Part shown: positions 34,090 through 42,178 of the stretch, piece by piece
Layout of the letters: each line of letters starts with the position of its first letter
Position numbering within the stretch: position 1 is the first letter of the stretch
Origin: Clostridia bacterium
Lineage (GTDB): Bacteria; Bacillota; Clostridia; Lachnospirales; Lachnospiraceae
Assembly: GCA_910575725.1 (NCBI GenBank)
Contig: CAJTFE010000006.1
Location: 581-64,580 of the forward strand
DNA length: 64,000 nucleotides
Direction of reading: 5' to 3'
The notes under the pieces: model-generated
Told to the model about the DNA's origin: nothing
Databases searched by the model: none
Seen by the model: only the letters and a program-made list of their open reading frames with translations
Translations under genes and position numbers: made by a program

Positions 34090-35022
34090 TTGCACTGGAT
34101 TTATCTTATCTGTTTTACCCTGCTCTGTGCCGGGCTTCTGGCACTGTTTGAAGTAAGGCTGCGGGATTTTACGGACGTTATCTTCAATACCGGAAGGAAA
34201 ACTGCTACCCTGTCGGATGAGCTGAATGTCATTATGGGCACGCCTGCCAGGGGCTTTTTCAACCAGGGCTATGAGATCAAGCAGATTTTAAAGGATACCG
34301 GGCGGGCAGACCGCTATGAAGCGGTTACCCGGCTGACGCTTATCCTGTTTGCAGTGGGGGCGGTGCTGGCGCTGCTGATTAACAACGTGTATCTGGTCCC
34401 CATCCTGGGGCTGGGCTTTTCCCTGGTGCCCGTATGGTATCTGCGCAGCACGGCGGCCAGCTATAAGAAACACCTGAACGAGGAACTGGAGACCGCGATC
34501 TCCATCGTCACCACTTCCTATCTGCGGACGGAGGACCTGCTGCGCTCCATAAGGGAGAACCTGCCTTACATCAATGAGCCGATTAAGGCAAACTTCGAGG
34601 CATTCGTATATGAGAGCGAGCTGATCAATGCCAACATGACCAGCGCCATCAACTCCCTGAAAATGAAGATACCCAACCGGGTATTCCACGAATGGGCCAA
34701 TATCCTGATCCAGTGCCAGTCGGACCGTTCCATGAAGAACACGCTGCCTACCATTGTGCAGAAATTCTCCGATGTCCGTGTAGTGCAGTCGGAGCTGGAA
34801 GCCATGATGCAGGGCCCCAGGCGGGAAGCCATTACCATGATGCTCCTGGTGATCGGCAACGTGCCGCTGCTCTATTTCCTCAACAAGGACTGGTTCCACA
34901 CCCTAATCTACACCACGCCGGGCAAGATTGCCCTGGCCATCTGCGCAGCCATCATCCTGTTTGCCTTTACGCAGATCATGAAGCTGAGCAAGCCCATTGA
35001 ATACGGAGGTGACGGAACATGA
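34090..35022 (+). CDS. TadB-like type II secretion F protein
   Basis: 310 residues starting at TTG 34090, immediately after the cpaF stop, with GGAAAGGAGG 8 nt upstream. TM helices lie near the N-terminus, around residues 85-120, and two at the C-terminus (about 250-300). The middle T2SF domain is cytoplasmic. With TadC it forms the platform for CpaF. The stop overlaps the next start by 4 nt. Confidence 0.75.
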   Translation: MHWIYLICFTLLCAGLLALFEVRLRDFTDVIFNTGRKTATLSDELNVIMGTPARGFFNQGYEIKQILKDTGRADRYEAVTRLTLILFAVGAVLALLINNVYLVPILGLGFSLVPVWYLRSTAASYKKHLNEELETAISIVTTSYLRTEDLLRSIRENLPYINEPIKANFEAFVYESELINANMTSAINSLKMKIPNRVFHEWANILIQCQSDRSMKNTLPTIVQKFSDVRVVQSELEAMMQGPRREAITMMLLVIGNVPLLYFLNKDWFHTLIYTTPGKIALAICAAIILFAFTQIMKLSKPIEYGGDGT

Positions 35023-35897
35023 CTTTGTTAGCACTGATTGCCATTATCCTGTTCGGCTTTGCCGTTTATAACCTGTCCACGGCTTTTGCCGACATCCCTA
35101 CCAGCAAAACATCAAAAATGATGATGCTGGCCCGGAAACAGCAGGGAACAAAAAAAGAACAGCTCCTGGATGTGTATATCACAAAAATCGCCAGACTGCT
35201 CGCCCCTTACCTGCGGCTGGACAGGCTAAAGAGAAATAAACTACAGGCAGCGCTTAACATTGCCGGGCTGGAACTGACGCCGGAGGTGTACACGGCCAGG
35301 GCCTGGGTGACAGCCGGAACCGTGGGACTTTGTGCGCTCCCTATGGCGTTCCTGATGCCGCTTTTTGTACCGATCCTGATCGGGACTGCCGTGGCGCTGT
35401 GGTTCTCCACCTATTATGCGGCCTTTGACTTTGTAAAAAAGCGGCGCAGACTCATTGAAGCAGAGATCCCACGCTTTGCCCTGACCATCGGGCAGAACCT
35501 GGAGAATGACCGGGACGTGCTGAAGATACTCACCTCTTACCGCAGGGTGGCAGGCCGGGACTTCGGGGCGGAGCTGGACCAGACCATTGCGGATATGAAG
35601 ACCGGCAATTATGAAAATGCCCTGATCCGCTTCGAGACCCGTATCGGAAGCCCCATGCTTTCTGATGTGGTGCGGGGGCTGGTGGGCGTCCTGCGCGGGG
35701 ATGACCAGCGGATGTACTTTAAGATGATCTGCTTTGACATGCGGCAGATCGAGCAGAACAACCTGAAAAAAGAAGCCGCCAAACGGCCGAAAAAAATCCA
35801 GCGCTACTCCATGATGATGTTAATCTGCATCATGATTATCTATCTGGTGGTCCTCTGTACGGAAGTTTTAAGCTCCCTTGGCGCGTTCTTTGGATAA
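35019..35897 (+). CDS. TadC-like type II secretion F protein
   Basis: 292 residues, with an N-terminal TM helix, a pair near 88-125 and a C-terminal TM (about 268-287) around the T2SF domain (about 145-265; EIPRFALTIGQNLENDRDVL). It is the second platform protein of the Tad pilus. Translational coupling to TadB is shown by the ATGA overlap at 35019-35022. Confidence 0.75.
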   Translation: MTLLALIAIILFGFAVYNLSTAFADIPTSKTSKMMMLARKQQGTKKEQLLDVYITKIARLLAPYLRLDRLKRNKLQAALNIAGLELTPEVYTARAWVTAGTVGLCALPMAFLMPLFVPILIGTAVALWFSTYYAAFDFVKKRRRLIEAEIPRFALTIGQNLENDRDVLKILTSYRRVAGRDFGAELDQTIADMKTGNYENALIRFETRIGSPMLSDVVRGLVGVLRGDDQRMYFKMICFDMRQIEQNNLKKEAAKRPKKIQRYSMMMLICIMIIYLVVLCTEVLSSLGAFFG

Positions 35898-36052
35898 ATC
35901 GGAACCGTTTTTGCCACAGGCTTTTTGCAGGGCGGTTTTTATAGAAAGGAGGCGGCCACTTGTACCCCAGTGGTTTTTCTTAGCATAACATTTTACAGCA
36001 GTCAACCAGCACCGTCCTTCCACGGCAGAAAGAATACAGACAGGAGTTGCCT
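35898..36052 (+). other. Gap after tadC with a weak terminator
   Basis: AACCG (35903-35907) and CGGTT (35933-35937) with a T run form a weak terminator-like structure. AAAGGAGG at 35945 precedes a seven-codon TTG frame that ends at TAG, possibly a leader peptide or remnant. Nothing else is visible. Confidence 0.3.
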
Positions 36053-36202
36053 ATGAAGAAACACAGAAAACATCCCCTGCCCTCCACGGCAGAGGCAGAA
36101 AAACAGCGGTTCCGCCGGCTGCTCCGCCAAAAGCCTGTTCCTTATCCGGACAGGCAAAAAGGCAGAAAGAACAGACGGAAAAGGCCAATCCGACAGCCTT
36201 GA
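36053..36202 (+). CDS. Small, highly basic protein
   Basis: 49 residues from ATG 36053 with CAGGAG upstream. About 40 percent of residues are Lys or Arg (ending KGRKNRRKRPIRQP). It lies between the Tad platform genes and the Flp-like pilin. The charge suggests nucleic-acid or cell-wall polymer binding; no family is recognised. Confidence 0.45.
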   Translation: MKKHRKHPLPSTAEAEKQRFRRLLRQKPVPYPDRQKGRKNRRKRPIRQP

Positions 36203-36263
36203 AAAGCCGGTAAGCATCCCTGTAACCATACATAAAAGAATAAAACAGTAGGAGGAAATTTCC

Positions 36264-36485
36264 ATGAGAAAAATTACAAACCGTATCCGTAACAAAGCAG
36301 ACCAGTTCATCATCCGTGCCCGGATGGCAGTCTCCAACCAGCGCGGAGATTTCTATATCTCAGATGCCGTAAAGATCATCATTGCCGTGGTGTTGGGCGC
36401 TCTGCTGTTGGCAGCACTGACTTTAATCTTTAATGATACGGTCATCCCCAGAATTACGCGGGAGATTGAAGGGCTGTTCGGATAA
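36264..36485 (+). CDS. Flp-like pilin (DUF6133-like)
   Basis: 73 residues. A 27-residue basic leader ends NQRGDFYIS and is followed by one hydrophobic helix (about 36-56) and a short charged tail, the general layout of Flp pilins cut after Gly. ATG 36264 follows TAGGAGG. As the last gene of the Tad operon before a strong terminator it is the best candidate for the major pilin. The DUF6133 label is from memory. Confidence 0.65.
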   Translation: MRKITNRIRNKADQFIIRARMAVSNQRGDFYISDAVKIIIAVVLGALLLAALTLIFNDTVIPRITREIEGLFG

Positions 36486-36513
36486 GGTCAACACAACTAA
36501 ATAAAAACTTTCA

Positions 36514-36554
36514 GGGCCAGACCGCAGAAATTTGCGGCTGGCCCTCCTTTTTTA
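36514..36554 (+). terminator. Strong terminator ending the Tad operon
   Basis: GGGCCAGACCGCA (36514-36526) pairs with TGCGGCTGGCCC (36533-36544) and is followed by CCTTTTTT. The 36556-36734 stretch beyond it is AT-rich and shows no gene. Confidence 0.85.
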
Positions 36555-36734
36555 TTTTTAAAAGGATTTTTCGAGCAAAACAATGAAATTTTATAAAAAT
36601 TTTAGAAATATAGCGCTTAAAATCCGGTTTTTACATTTTCAAATTTACAGTAATAGAGGTGAAAAGAAATTGAATCAAAAAAATGTAATATCTATCCCTT
36701 TTTAAAAGCAGTACGTGGCAACTGGCACAATGCC

Positions 36735-37019
36735 TTGTTTATCAAATGTAACCATACTGTCTGCCCTCACAGCCAGTCTCCGCCCTGTGAAGGGTTCCTG
36801 ATGGCCGTAGCTGCGGATGGATCTCCCATCCTTATGTCTGTAAAAACTATAGGACAGCTGTCTGGAGAATCCATCGGACCGGAAGACTGCCGGGCCGTAT
36901 TAGGAAAACAAGATTTTGAGAGCGTATACGGCCTGTATATCGAGTGGCATACGGTATCATCCACAGACTGCCCGCTTCTGGAACTTTGCCAGATATCTGA
37001 TCAATGCCGCTGCTTTTAA
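36735..37019 (+). CDS. Doubtful Cys-rich small protein
   Basis: A 94-codon frame from TTG 36735 with five Cys/His in the first 18 residues (CNHTVCPHSQSPPC) and several Cys at the end. No ribosome site precedes the TTG; an ATG at 36801 is an alternative. The middle (VAADGSPILMSVKTIGQLSG) looks protein-like. It could be a small zinc-binding protein or chance. Confidence 0.3.
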   Translation: MFIKCNHTVCPHSQSPPCEGFLMAVAADGSPILMSVKTIGQLSGESIGPEDCRAVLGKQDFESVYGLYIEWHTVSSTDCPLLELCQISDQCRCF

Positions 37020-37075
37020 AAAAGGGAAATGAGAAAAAACAAATTTGCCATAAATGGCAGGAACGGAGGTGGCGA

Positions 37076-37492
37076 ATGAAAACCATGAAAAAATATAACC
37101 TGAAATGCCCTTACTGCAGCTCCCCGGCCATCTGCCGGCCTGCCAGCACGGTCTACGGGGCAGATACCATTGACCGGAAAAGCTATCTGTATGTCTGCTC
37201 CCGCTGGCCGGCCTGTGACGCCTATGTGAACGCCCATAAAAAAGACCGCAGGCCGATGGGAACCCTGGCAGACAGCCGCCTTCGCCGCAAACGCATCCTG
37301 GCGCATGAAGCATTAAAACGGCTGCAGAACGAGCGGCATATGGAGAAATGGGCTGCCTATGTATGGCTCCAGGCAAAGCTGGGCCTTGATGAAAGCCAGG
37401 CCCATATCGGCATGTTTTCAGAGCAGATGTGTGAACAGGTTATTTCCCTGTGCCGTTCCCCGGCAAAGCCGGGCGGCGGCATGGCGGCATGA
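37076..37492 (+). CDS. Zinc-finger protein (DUF3268-like)
   Basis: 138 residues. An N-terminal zinc ribbon has CPYC (about residues 11-14) and a second Cys pair in VCSRWPAC (about 40-47), as in topoisomerase-type or DUF3268 zinc domains. The rest is helical and basic. ATG 37076 follows CGGAGGTGG. It begins a short operon with a sigma factor. Probably binds ssDNA or RNA. Confidence 0.65.
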   Translation: MKTMKKYNLKCPYCSSPAICRPASTVYGADTIDRKSYLYVCSRWPACDAYVNAHKKDRRPMGTLADSRLRRKRILAHEALKRLQNERHMEKWAAYVWLQAKLGLDESQAHIGMFSEQMCEQVISLCRSPAKPGGGMAA

Positions 37493-37508
37493 AGGGAGGG
37501 GAGCGTTT

Positions 37509-38087
37509 ATGAAAAGGGATATCCCACTGACCAGAGAACAGCAGGAACTGGTGGAAAATAACCTTTCCCTTGTCTACTGGGTCATCATGGAAAGCATCCA
37601 TGTCAATGAGACGGTTTACGGGTTTGAGTACGAGGACCTGCATCAGGAGGGCTGTATCTGGCTCTGCCATGCGGCGGCCACCTATGATCCTGCACGCTCC
37701 AAATTCTCCACCTATGCCAGAAAGATTGTGCGTAACGGCCTGCTCTCCTACTGCCGGCAGATGTGCTTCAGGCAGCGCCGTTTTACATACCTGACGGTAG
37801 GCATGTATGGGGAACTGCTGGCTGACGGGGAGCCTGTTTCCCAGCCGGATGACTTTCATGTACAGGTAAATATGATAGAAACCCTTGACCTTCTCGCATA
37901 CGCAGAAAAGAAATATCAGGGTGTGACAAAACTTGGCATTGAAGCCCTGAAGCTGAAATTAAAAGGCATGAGCGTTTCCGAGATTGCCGGGCTGTATGAT
38001 GTGCCGCCGCCCCATGTGGGCGCATGGATCTCCCGCGCAGCCCAGAAGCTTAAAAAAGACACGCCGTTTTTATCAGGACTTTTATGA
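37509..38087 (+). CDS. Sigma-70 family factor (ICE-encoded, copy 1)
   Basis: 192 residues. Region 2 is clear: YEDLHQEGCIWLCHAAATYD then FSTYARKIVRNGLLSY (about residues 40-80). Region 4 is MSVSEIAGLYDVPPPHVGAW then ISRAAQKLKK (about 157-187). ATG 37509 follows GGAGGGGAG. It could direct transcription from the shared ICE promoters, which lack a good -35 box; this is inference. Confidence 0.8.
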   Translation: MKRDIPLTREQQELVENNLSLVYWVIMESIHVNETVYGFEYEDLHQEGCIWLCHAAATYDPARSKFSTYARKIVRNGLLSYCRQMCFRQRRFTYLTVGMYGELLADGEPVSQPDDFHVQVNMIETLDLLAYAEKKYQGVTKLGIEALKLKLKGMSVSEIAGLYDVPPPHVGAWISRAAQKLKKDTPFLSGLL

Positions 38088-38141
38088 CTGCCACTATAAG
38101 CAGTCTCCTGCATAACCGGGAAAAAATAAGGAGGATTTTTT

Positions 38142-38837
38142 ATGGCATTAAAAACACTTTACACGGCTGTCGGCCGCTTTGAACGCAGGACCAACGGATG
38201 CCGGCGCTACTGCCCCGTCATCATCCTTGGCGGAAAAGAATATATGGTGGATATCCAGGAAATGGTCATCTGGAGCTGCCTGAACTGGCGGATTGCCCGC
38301 ATGGAAGAAATCGGGCGCTTCTACAGTAAGGCGTTTCCGGAAGAAAAAGAGATTGTAAACCGCTCCTGGGAAGACTGCGTGGAACGGCTGCTGACACGCG
38401 GCCTGCTGGCCTGCGGAAAAGGGGAAACGGAGTATGACGCCCTTTACGACCTGCTCTCTTCCATGTATATCATCCCCACGGATGGCTCCCGCTTTCTTAA
38501 GATTCTGTCCTTCCTGAAGCTGACGCTCATAAACCATGTGCCGCCTGCCGCTGCCAGAAGGCTGTTCCGCCGGGACCGGCGCACGGAACATGAGAAACGG
38601 GTTATGGCGCTTGCCAGACAGGCACTGCTTTCCACGGCGGAACTAATTTTGTGCATGGAAAAGGAGATCCGCGCCCTCCCCACCGAGGAAAGCGTCCTGG
38701 AAGGGCTCTATGATGATACGGATACCACCAGCGACAACATCGGCTGCCTGATGCGGGTTTCCCCCAAAAGCCGGGAAGTTACCCTTGCGGTGGCAAACCT
38801 GTACCTGCGCCAGCAGATTATTTTTGAAAGGATATGA
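38142..38837 (+). CDS. Unknown soluble ICE protein
   Basis: 231 residues, mainly helical. The N-terminal half (EYMVDIQEMVIWSCLNWRIA) could contain a winged helix, and the C-terminal half has SREVTLAVANLYLRQQIIFE. ATG 38142 follows AAGGAGGA. It lies between a sigma factor and a membrane protein. No catalytic motif or family is recognised. Confidence 0.55.
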   Translation: MALKTLYTAVGRFERRTNGCRRYCPVIILGGKEYMVDIQEMVIWSCLNWRIARMEEIGRFYSKAFPEEKEIVNRSWEDCVERLLTRGLLACGKGETEYDALYDLLSSMYIIPTDGSRFLKILSFLKLTLINHVPPAAARRLFRRDRRTEHEKRVMALARQALLSTAELILCMEKEIRALPTEESVLEGLYDDTDTTSDNIGCLMRVSPKSREVTLAVANLYLRQQIIFERI

Positions 38838-38843
38838 TATCTT

Positions 38844-39332
38844 ATGGAACAATGGTTAAACGCCCCTTTTACCCTCCGGCTGAAAGTTTTTCTCTTCCTG
38901 TTTACCGGTATCGGCATCCTCCTGATGGCTGCCATCGCATTTTTTATCTCCCGTGACCGTCTTTTGCTGGTTTTAAGCGGCATTATCTTTGGCTGCTGCC
39001 TGCTTCGCGGCACAGGGCTTCTGCTTGTGATCCTGCGCGGGGACTATGAAACCATCACGGGCGTATGCACTGCCGTTGCCAGGCAGCCTCTGCGCAGGTA
39101 TCAGAAAATAGAGCTTACGGACAGCCAGGGAGCTGCTGTTATCTTACTTCTGGGGAGACAGGTAAAGATAAAACCGGACAGGGCTTACTGCTTCTATTTC
39201 CGAAAAGCCTCCCGCCCCTCCCTGGGCAGTGAATATCTGGATGCCTCCCTCTCCACGGACCTGTTTTTAGGATACGATTCCGGCCTGCCGGACAACGGGC
39301 TGGAATCAAAATATCCAGATACTGCAGAATAA
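38844..39332 (+). CDS. Two-TM membrane protein of unknown function
   Basis: 162 residues. Two hydrophobic helices (about 13-34 and 39-62) are followed by a soluble beta-rich domain (about 70-140: KIELTDSQGAAVILLLGRQV). It starts 6 nt after the preceding stop, with GAAAGGAT upstream inside that gene. Likely cytoplasmic-facing. No family is recognised. Confidence 0.55.
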   Translation: MEQWLNAPFTLRLKVFLFLFTGIGILLMAAIAFFISRDRLLLVLSGIIFGCCLLRGTGLLLVILRGDYETITGVCTAVARQPLRRYQKIELTDSQGAAVILLLGRQVKIKPDRAYCFYFRKASRPSLGSEYLDASLSTDLFLGYDSGLPDNGLESKYPDTAE

Positions 39333-39343
39333 CGGCACCCTGA

Positions 39344-39383
39344 TTCCTGTTTCTATAGCAGGAAGCCCTGTGCACATCAGGGC
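39344..39383. other. Twin hairpins in the gap before the SSB promoter
   Basis: TTCCTG/CAGGAA (39344-39364) and GCCCTG/CAGGGC (39365-39383) are adjacent hairpins, followed by an A/T inverted repeat (ACAAAATA/TATTTTG). This could be the end of the upstream transcript or a structured site such as an oriT-like region; nothing identifies which. Confidence 0.4.
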
Positions 39384-39443
39384 ATCCGCCTACAAAATAT
39401 TGTATTTTGCCGCTTAAAATATCTATATATAGTATTTATAAAC

Positions 39444-39472
39444 TTGACAGGTGCAATATATGGTGTTATACT
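39444..39472 (+). promoter_or_regulatory. Canonical sigma-A promoter of the SSB operon
   Basis: TTGACA (39444-39449), a 17 bp spacer and TATACT (39467-39472) match the housekeeping consensus closely. It is the best classical promoter in the element and differs from the two shared ICE promoters, suggesting constitutive start with control in the leader. Confidence 0.8.
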
Positions 39473-39574
39473 TACCTTGTAATTGATTTTTGTGCGTATC
39501 CTTGCAGGATTGCAGACAGATTTGTCTGTACAGCGATAAGTAATCGCATTGCACACGCTGTTAAGTTTGTATAT

Positions 39575-39631
39575 AAGTGTCAGTGGCATTTCTGCGCCCA
39601 TATGGGCCGGATTCCCGCTGGCACTTTTTTT
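39575..39631 (+). terminator. Leader terminator of the SSB operon (possible attenuator)
   Basis: AAGTGTCAGTGG (39575-39586) pairs with CCGCTGGCACTT (39615-39626) with two G-U pairs, followed by a T run, with an inner GCCCATATGGGC palindrome. It lies about 100 nt after the promoter and 34 nt before the SSB gene. The 190 nt leader holds no convincing gene. Confidence 0.65.
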
Positions 39632-39665
39632 ATAGATAACAAGGCCAGCGGCAGAAAGGAGTGTT

Positions 39666-40076
39666 ATGGCACAGATTTTTGCATTTGGACATGTGGAGAA
39701 TGACCTGGCCCCTAAAAAGAGCCAGAAGGATTCCACCTATGTCTGCTTCGGATTTACCGAGCAGACCGGAAAGGGGCAGTTCCAGTATTACCAGGTCTGG
39801 GCATGGGAGGATGAAGTATCCCGCCTGATACAGCTTGGCGTAAAAAAGGACAGCCGGCTATGGATCACCGGCACACAGCAGCTGGTGGACTGTACCGCAG
39901 GCCATGGGAAGGAAAAGACAAAGATCTTAAAGGTCTACCTGTCAAACTTTGGATTTCTTCCCGGCCGCTCTCCAAAGGAAAGCCCTGCCGATTTTCCAGA
40001 TGACCCCAGAACCGCAGACACCGCCCCTCCCCCTGTGGAGGTACTGGACGGGGAACGCGATTCCCTGCCGGAGTGA
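39666..40076 (+). CDS. ssb: Single-stranded DNA-binding protein (SSB-like)
   Basis: 136 residues. The N-terminal OB fold (about 1-105) shows FAFGHVENDLAPKKSQKDST and a strand pattern ending ILKVYLSNFGF. The tail is Pro- and acid-rich like SSB tails but lacks the usual DDDIPF end. ATG 39666 follows AAAGGAGTG. SSB proteins protect transferred single strands in recipients. It is first in a maintenance operon. Confidence 0.65.
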   Translation: MAQIFAFGHVENDLAPKKSQKDSTYVCFGFTEQTGKGQFQYYQVWAWEDEVSRLIQLGVKKDSRLWITGTQQLVDCTAGHGKEKTKILKVYLSNFGFLPGRSPKESPADFPDDPRTADTAPPPVEVLDGERDSLPE

Positions 40077-40093
40077 ATTCCATTCCGGCCCCC

Positions 40094-40157
40094 AAAAGAG
40101 GAACCATACTGGTTTTCAGAATGATACTGAAAAACCGGTATGGTTCCTCTTTTTTTA
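40094..40157 (+). terminator. Long perfect terminator after ssb
   Basis: AAAAGAGGAACCATACTGG (from 40094) pairs with CCGGTATGGTTCCTCT (ending 40150) through a long stem, with a T run after it. It separates ssb from the next gene. Confidence 0.85.
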
Positions 40158-40204
40158 TGCATACAGGTTACTTTTAACAACAGCAGAGAAAGGATGGTAA
40201 AAAA

Positions 40205-41017
40205 ATGAAAAGTGACAAAGCCCTGTGGGGCAGCATCAGCATCCTTGTGGGTGCGGTTATCGCCATACTGGCACTCATTAGGGGCACCTGGCAGTCCTGG
40301 CTCCTGATTGGGGTATTCACCCTCTGGGGGCTGTGGGTTGTGGCGGTGCTCCTGCGGCCTTACATGCGGCAGGCAAAGCGCCGCAGGATGCGTGAACAGC
40401 TTGCAAAGAAACGCCTGACGGAAGGGATTTCCCCTTCACAGCCTGCAGTATTTCCGGCTATGGAGCCTGCGGAGACGGAGCTGCTCCTGCTGCGCCATGT
40501 CAACCACCGGATCTCCGCCTATCTTCGGGCGGTCTATCCTGATGTGCGCTGGGAATGGTGCGAAAAGAGGCCGGAAAAACTGGTGCTGGCGGGAGGAACC
40601 GGGCGCATCCGCCTTTACGGCATCCCGGATTTTGACCATGCGGATGTATGCGTGGATCAAAATGCCGGCATCGCCTGCAACATGTTAAAGATCGTCCCCC
40701 TCTCGGAAGCCGGAGGCGGCGGACCGGAAGATACGGTTCCGCCCAACAAACAGCCGGTAGACCCCCAGATCTGGTATGAGGTCCAGGGCCGGAAGGTTCT
40801 GGAATCCCTTGTGGCAGACTTAAATTCCAGAGGGCACAGCCGCCTCACCATCCACGAGGACGGCGATATCTTCATCGAGGAGGATGCGGAGGAGGTGGCA
40901 AAAGAGCACCTTGCCGGCTTTCCGGAAAAGACATACTGGCCCCGGCTTTTGCAGGTTTTTGAGCGCAACGGGCTGGCGGCTGAGATCATGGCAAAGGGCA
41001 TCCAGATATCCTGGTAG
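40205..41017 (+). CDS. Membrane-anchored protein of unknown function
   Basis: 270 residues. Two close hydrophobic helices (about 9-25 and 30-50) are followed by a basic stretch (RQAKRRRMREQLAKKR) and a soluble alpha/beta domain. ATG 40205 follows AGAAAGGATGG. No motif is recognised. It is transcribed after the ssb terminator and precedes DUF932, so it belongs to the element's maintenance or antirestriction-type set. Confidence 0.55.
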   Translation: MKSDKALWGSISILVGAVIAILALIRGTWQSWLLIGVFTLWGLWVVAVLLRPYMRQAKRRRMREQLAKKRLTEGISPSQPAVFPAMEPAETELLLLRHVNHRISAYLRAVYPDVRWEWCEKRPEKLVLAGGTGRIRLYGIPDFDHADVCVDQNAGIACNMLKIVPLSEAGGGGPEDTVPPNKQPVDPQIWYEVQGRKVLESLVADLNSRGHSRLTIHEDGDIFIEEDAEEVAKEHLAGFPEKTYWPRLLQVFERNGLAAEIMAKGIQISW

Positions 41018-41050
41018 GCCCACACACAACAGGAAAGGAGATGAATACGA

Positions 41051-42121
41051 ATGAAGGAAGGACTTACCCTGGAGGAAATGGCCGCTGAGATCACAAGGCA
41101 GAGCAGGCTGAAGGAAGATTATCTGGTGGATACCAGGAGCCTGCAGATGGAGCCCTATGATTCCCAGGTCTATCTCCACATGTTTGACGGGAACACCGAA
41201 CCGGTGGAGCCCATGCAGGTCAATACCATTGCCCACCGGCAGATTGGGACGCATTTAAAGATCCCTGCCCCCTATTATGACCGGATGCTCACGGAAAAAC
41301 CGGAGCTTCTGGCTGCAAATGTCAATACCTGGCTCCGGCACTCCCCGTCCAAACGGCTTCTGCGCACTATGGGAGGCACCGCGAGGGCTTTCTTAAGCAA
41401 CCGTTACCGGCGGATTGACAACATGGAGATTGCCACCGCCGTCCTGCCCATCATCGGGCAGATGGAGGGTGCCCGGTTTGAAAGCTGCCAGATCACGGAC
41501 AGCCGGATGTATATGAAGGTGGTCAATACCCGCCTGGAAGCGGAGGTTGTGCCGGGAGACATTGTGCAGGCCGGCGTCATTATCTCCAACAGCGAGACCG
41601 GCATGGGGGCCGTCAGCATCCAGCCCCTTGTCTACCGCCTGGTATGCAGCAACGGCATGATTGTCAACGATGCACAGACCAGACGCAACCATGTGGGCCG
41701 GGTCAATGACATGGAAGAAAGCTTCCAGCTTTATTCCGAAAAGACTCTGGCAGCGGACGACAGGGCTTTTATCCTGAAAATCCAGGATACGGTCAGGGCC
41801 GCCGTGGAGGAAGCACGCTTTGCCCAGGTGGTCGGCATGATGCAGGACGCCACAAAGGCGGAAATGAACACAAAAGATGTTCCCGGCATCGTCAGACTGG
41901 CCAGCCGGGAATTCCACATCACGGACGATGAGGGGGAAGGCATCCTCCAGCATCTGATCGAGGGAAAGGACCTTACGCTGTACGGGCTTTCCAATGCGGT
42001 CACAAGGCACAGCCAGGATGTGGAGAATTACGACAGGGCCACCCAGCTGGAGAGCATCGGCTACAACATTCTTTCCATGCCGGCCCGCCAGTGGAACCGG
42101 ATCAATCAAGCGGCAGCATAA
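41051..42121 (+). CDS. DUF932 family protein
   Basis: 356 residues. The pattern HRQIGTHLKIPAPYYDRML, RAFLSNRYRRIDNMEIA and VCSNGMIVNDAQTRRNHVGR is characteristic of DUF932 phage/plasmid proteins. Their biochemical function is not established; they are found in mobile elements near SSB and recombination genes, as here. ATG 41051 follows GGAAAGGAGATG. Confidence 0.8.
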   Translation: MKEGLTLEEMAAEITRQSRLKEDYLVDTRSLQMEPYDSQVYLHMFDGNTEPVEPMQVNTIAHRQIGTHLKIPAPYYDRMLTEKPELLAANVNTWLRHSPSKRLLRTMGGTARAFLSNRYRRIDNMEIATAVLPIIGQMEGARFESCQITDSRMYMKVVNTRLEAEVVPGDIVQAGVIISNSETGMGAVSIQPLVYRLVCSNGMIVNDAQTRRNHVGRVNDMEESFQLYSEKTLAADDRAFILKIQDTVRAAVEEARFAQVVGMMQDATKAEMNTKDVPGIVRLASREFHITDDEGEGILQHLIEGKDLTLYGLSNAVTRHSQDVENYDRATQLESIGYNILSMPARQWNRINQAAA

Positions 42122-42178
42122 TGTAGCTGCTTAATACATTCAACAAAAAAACAATTCAAATCCAAGGAGGAAAACAGT

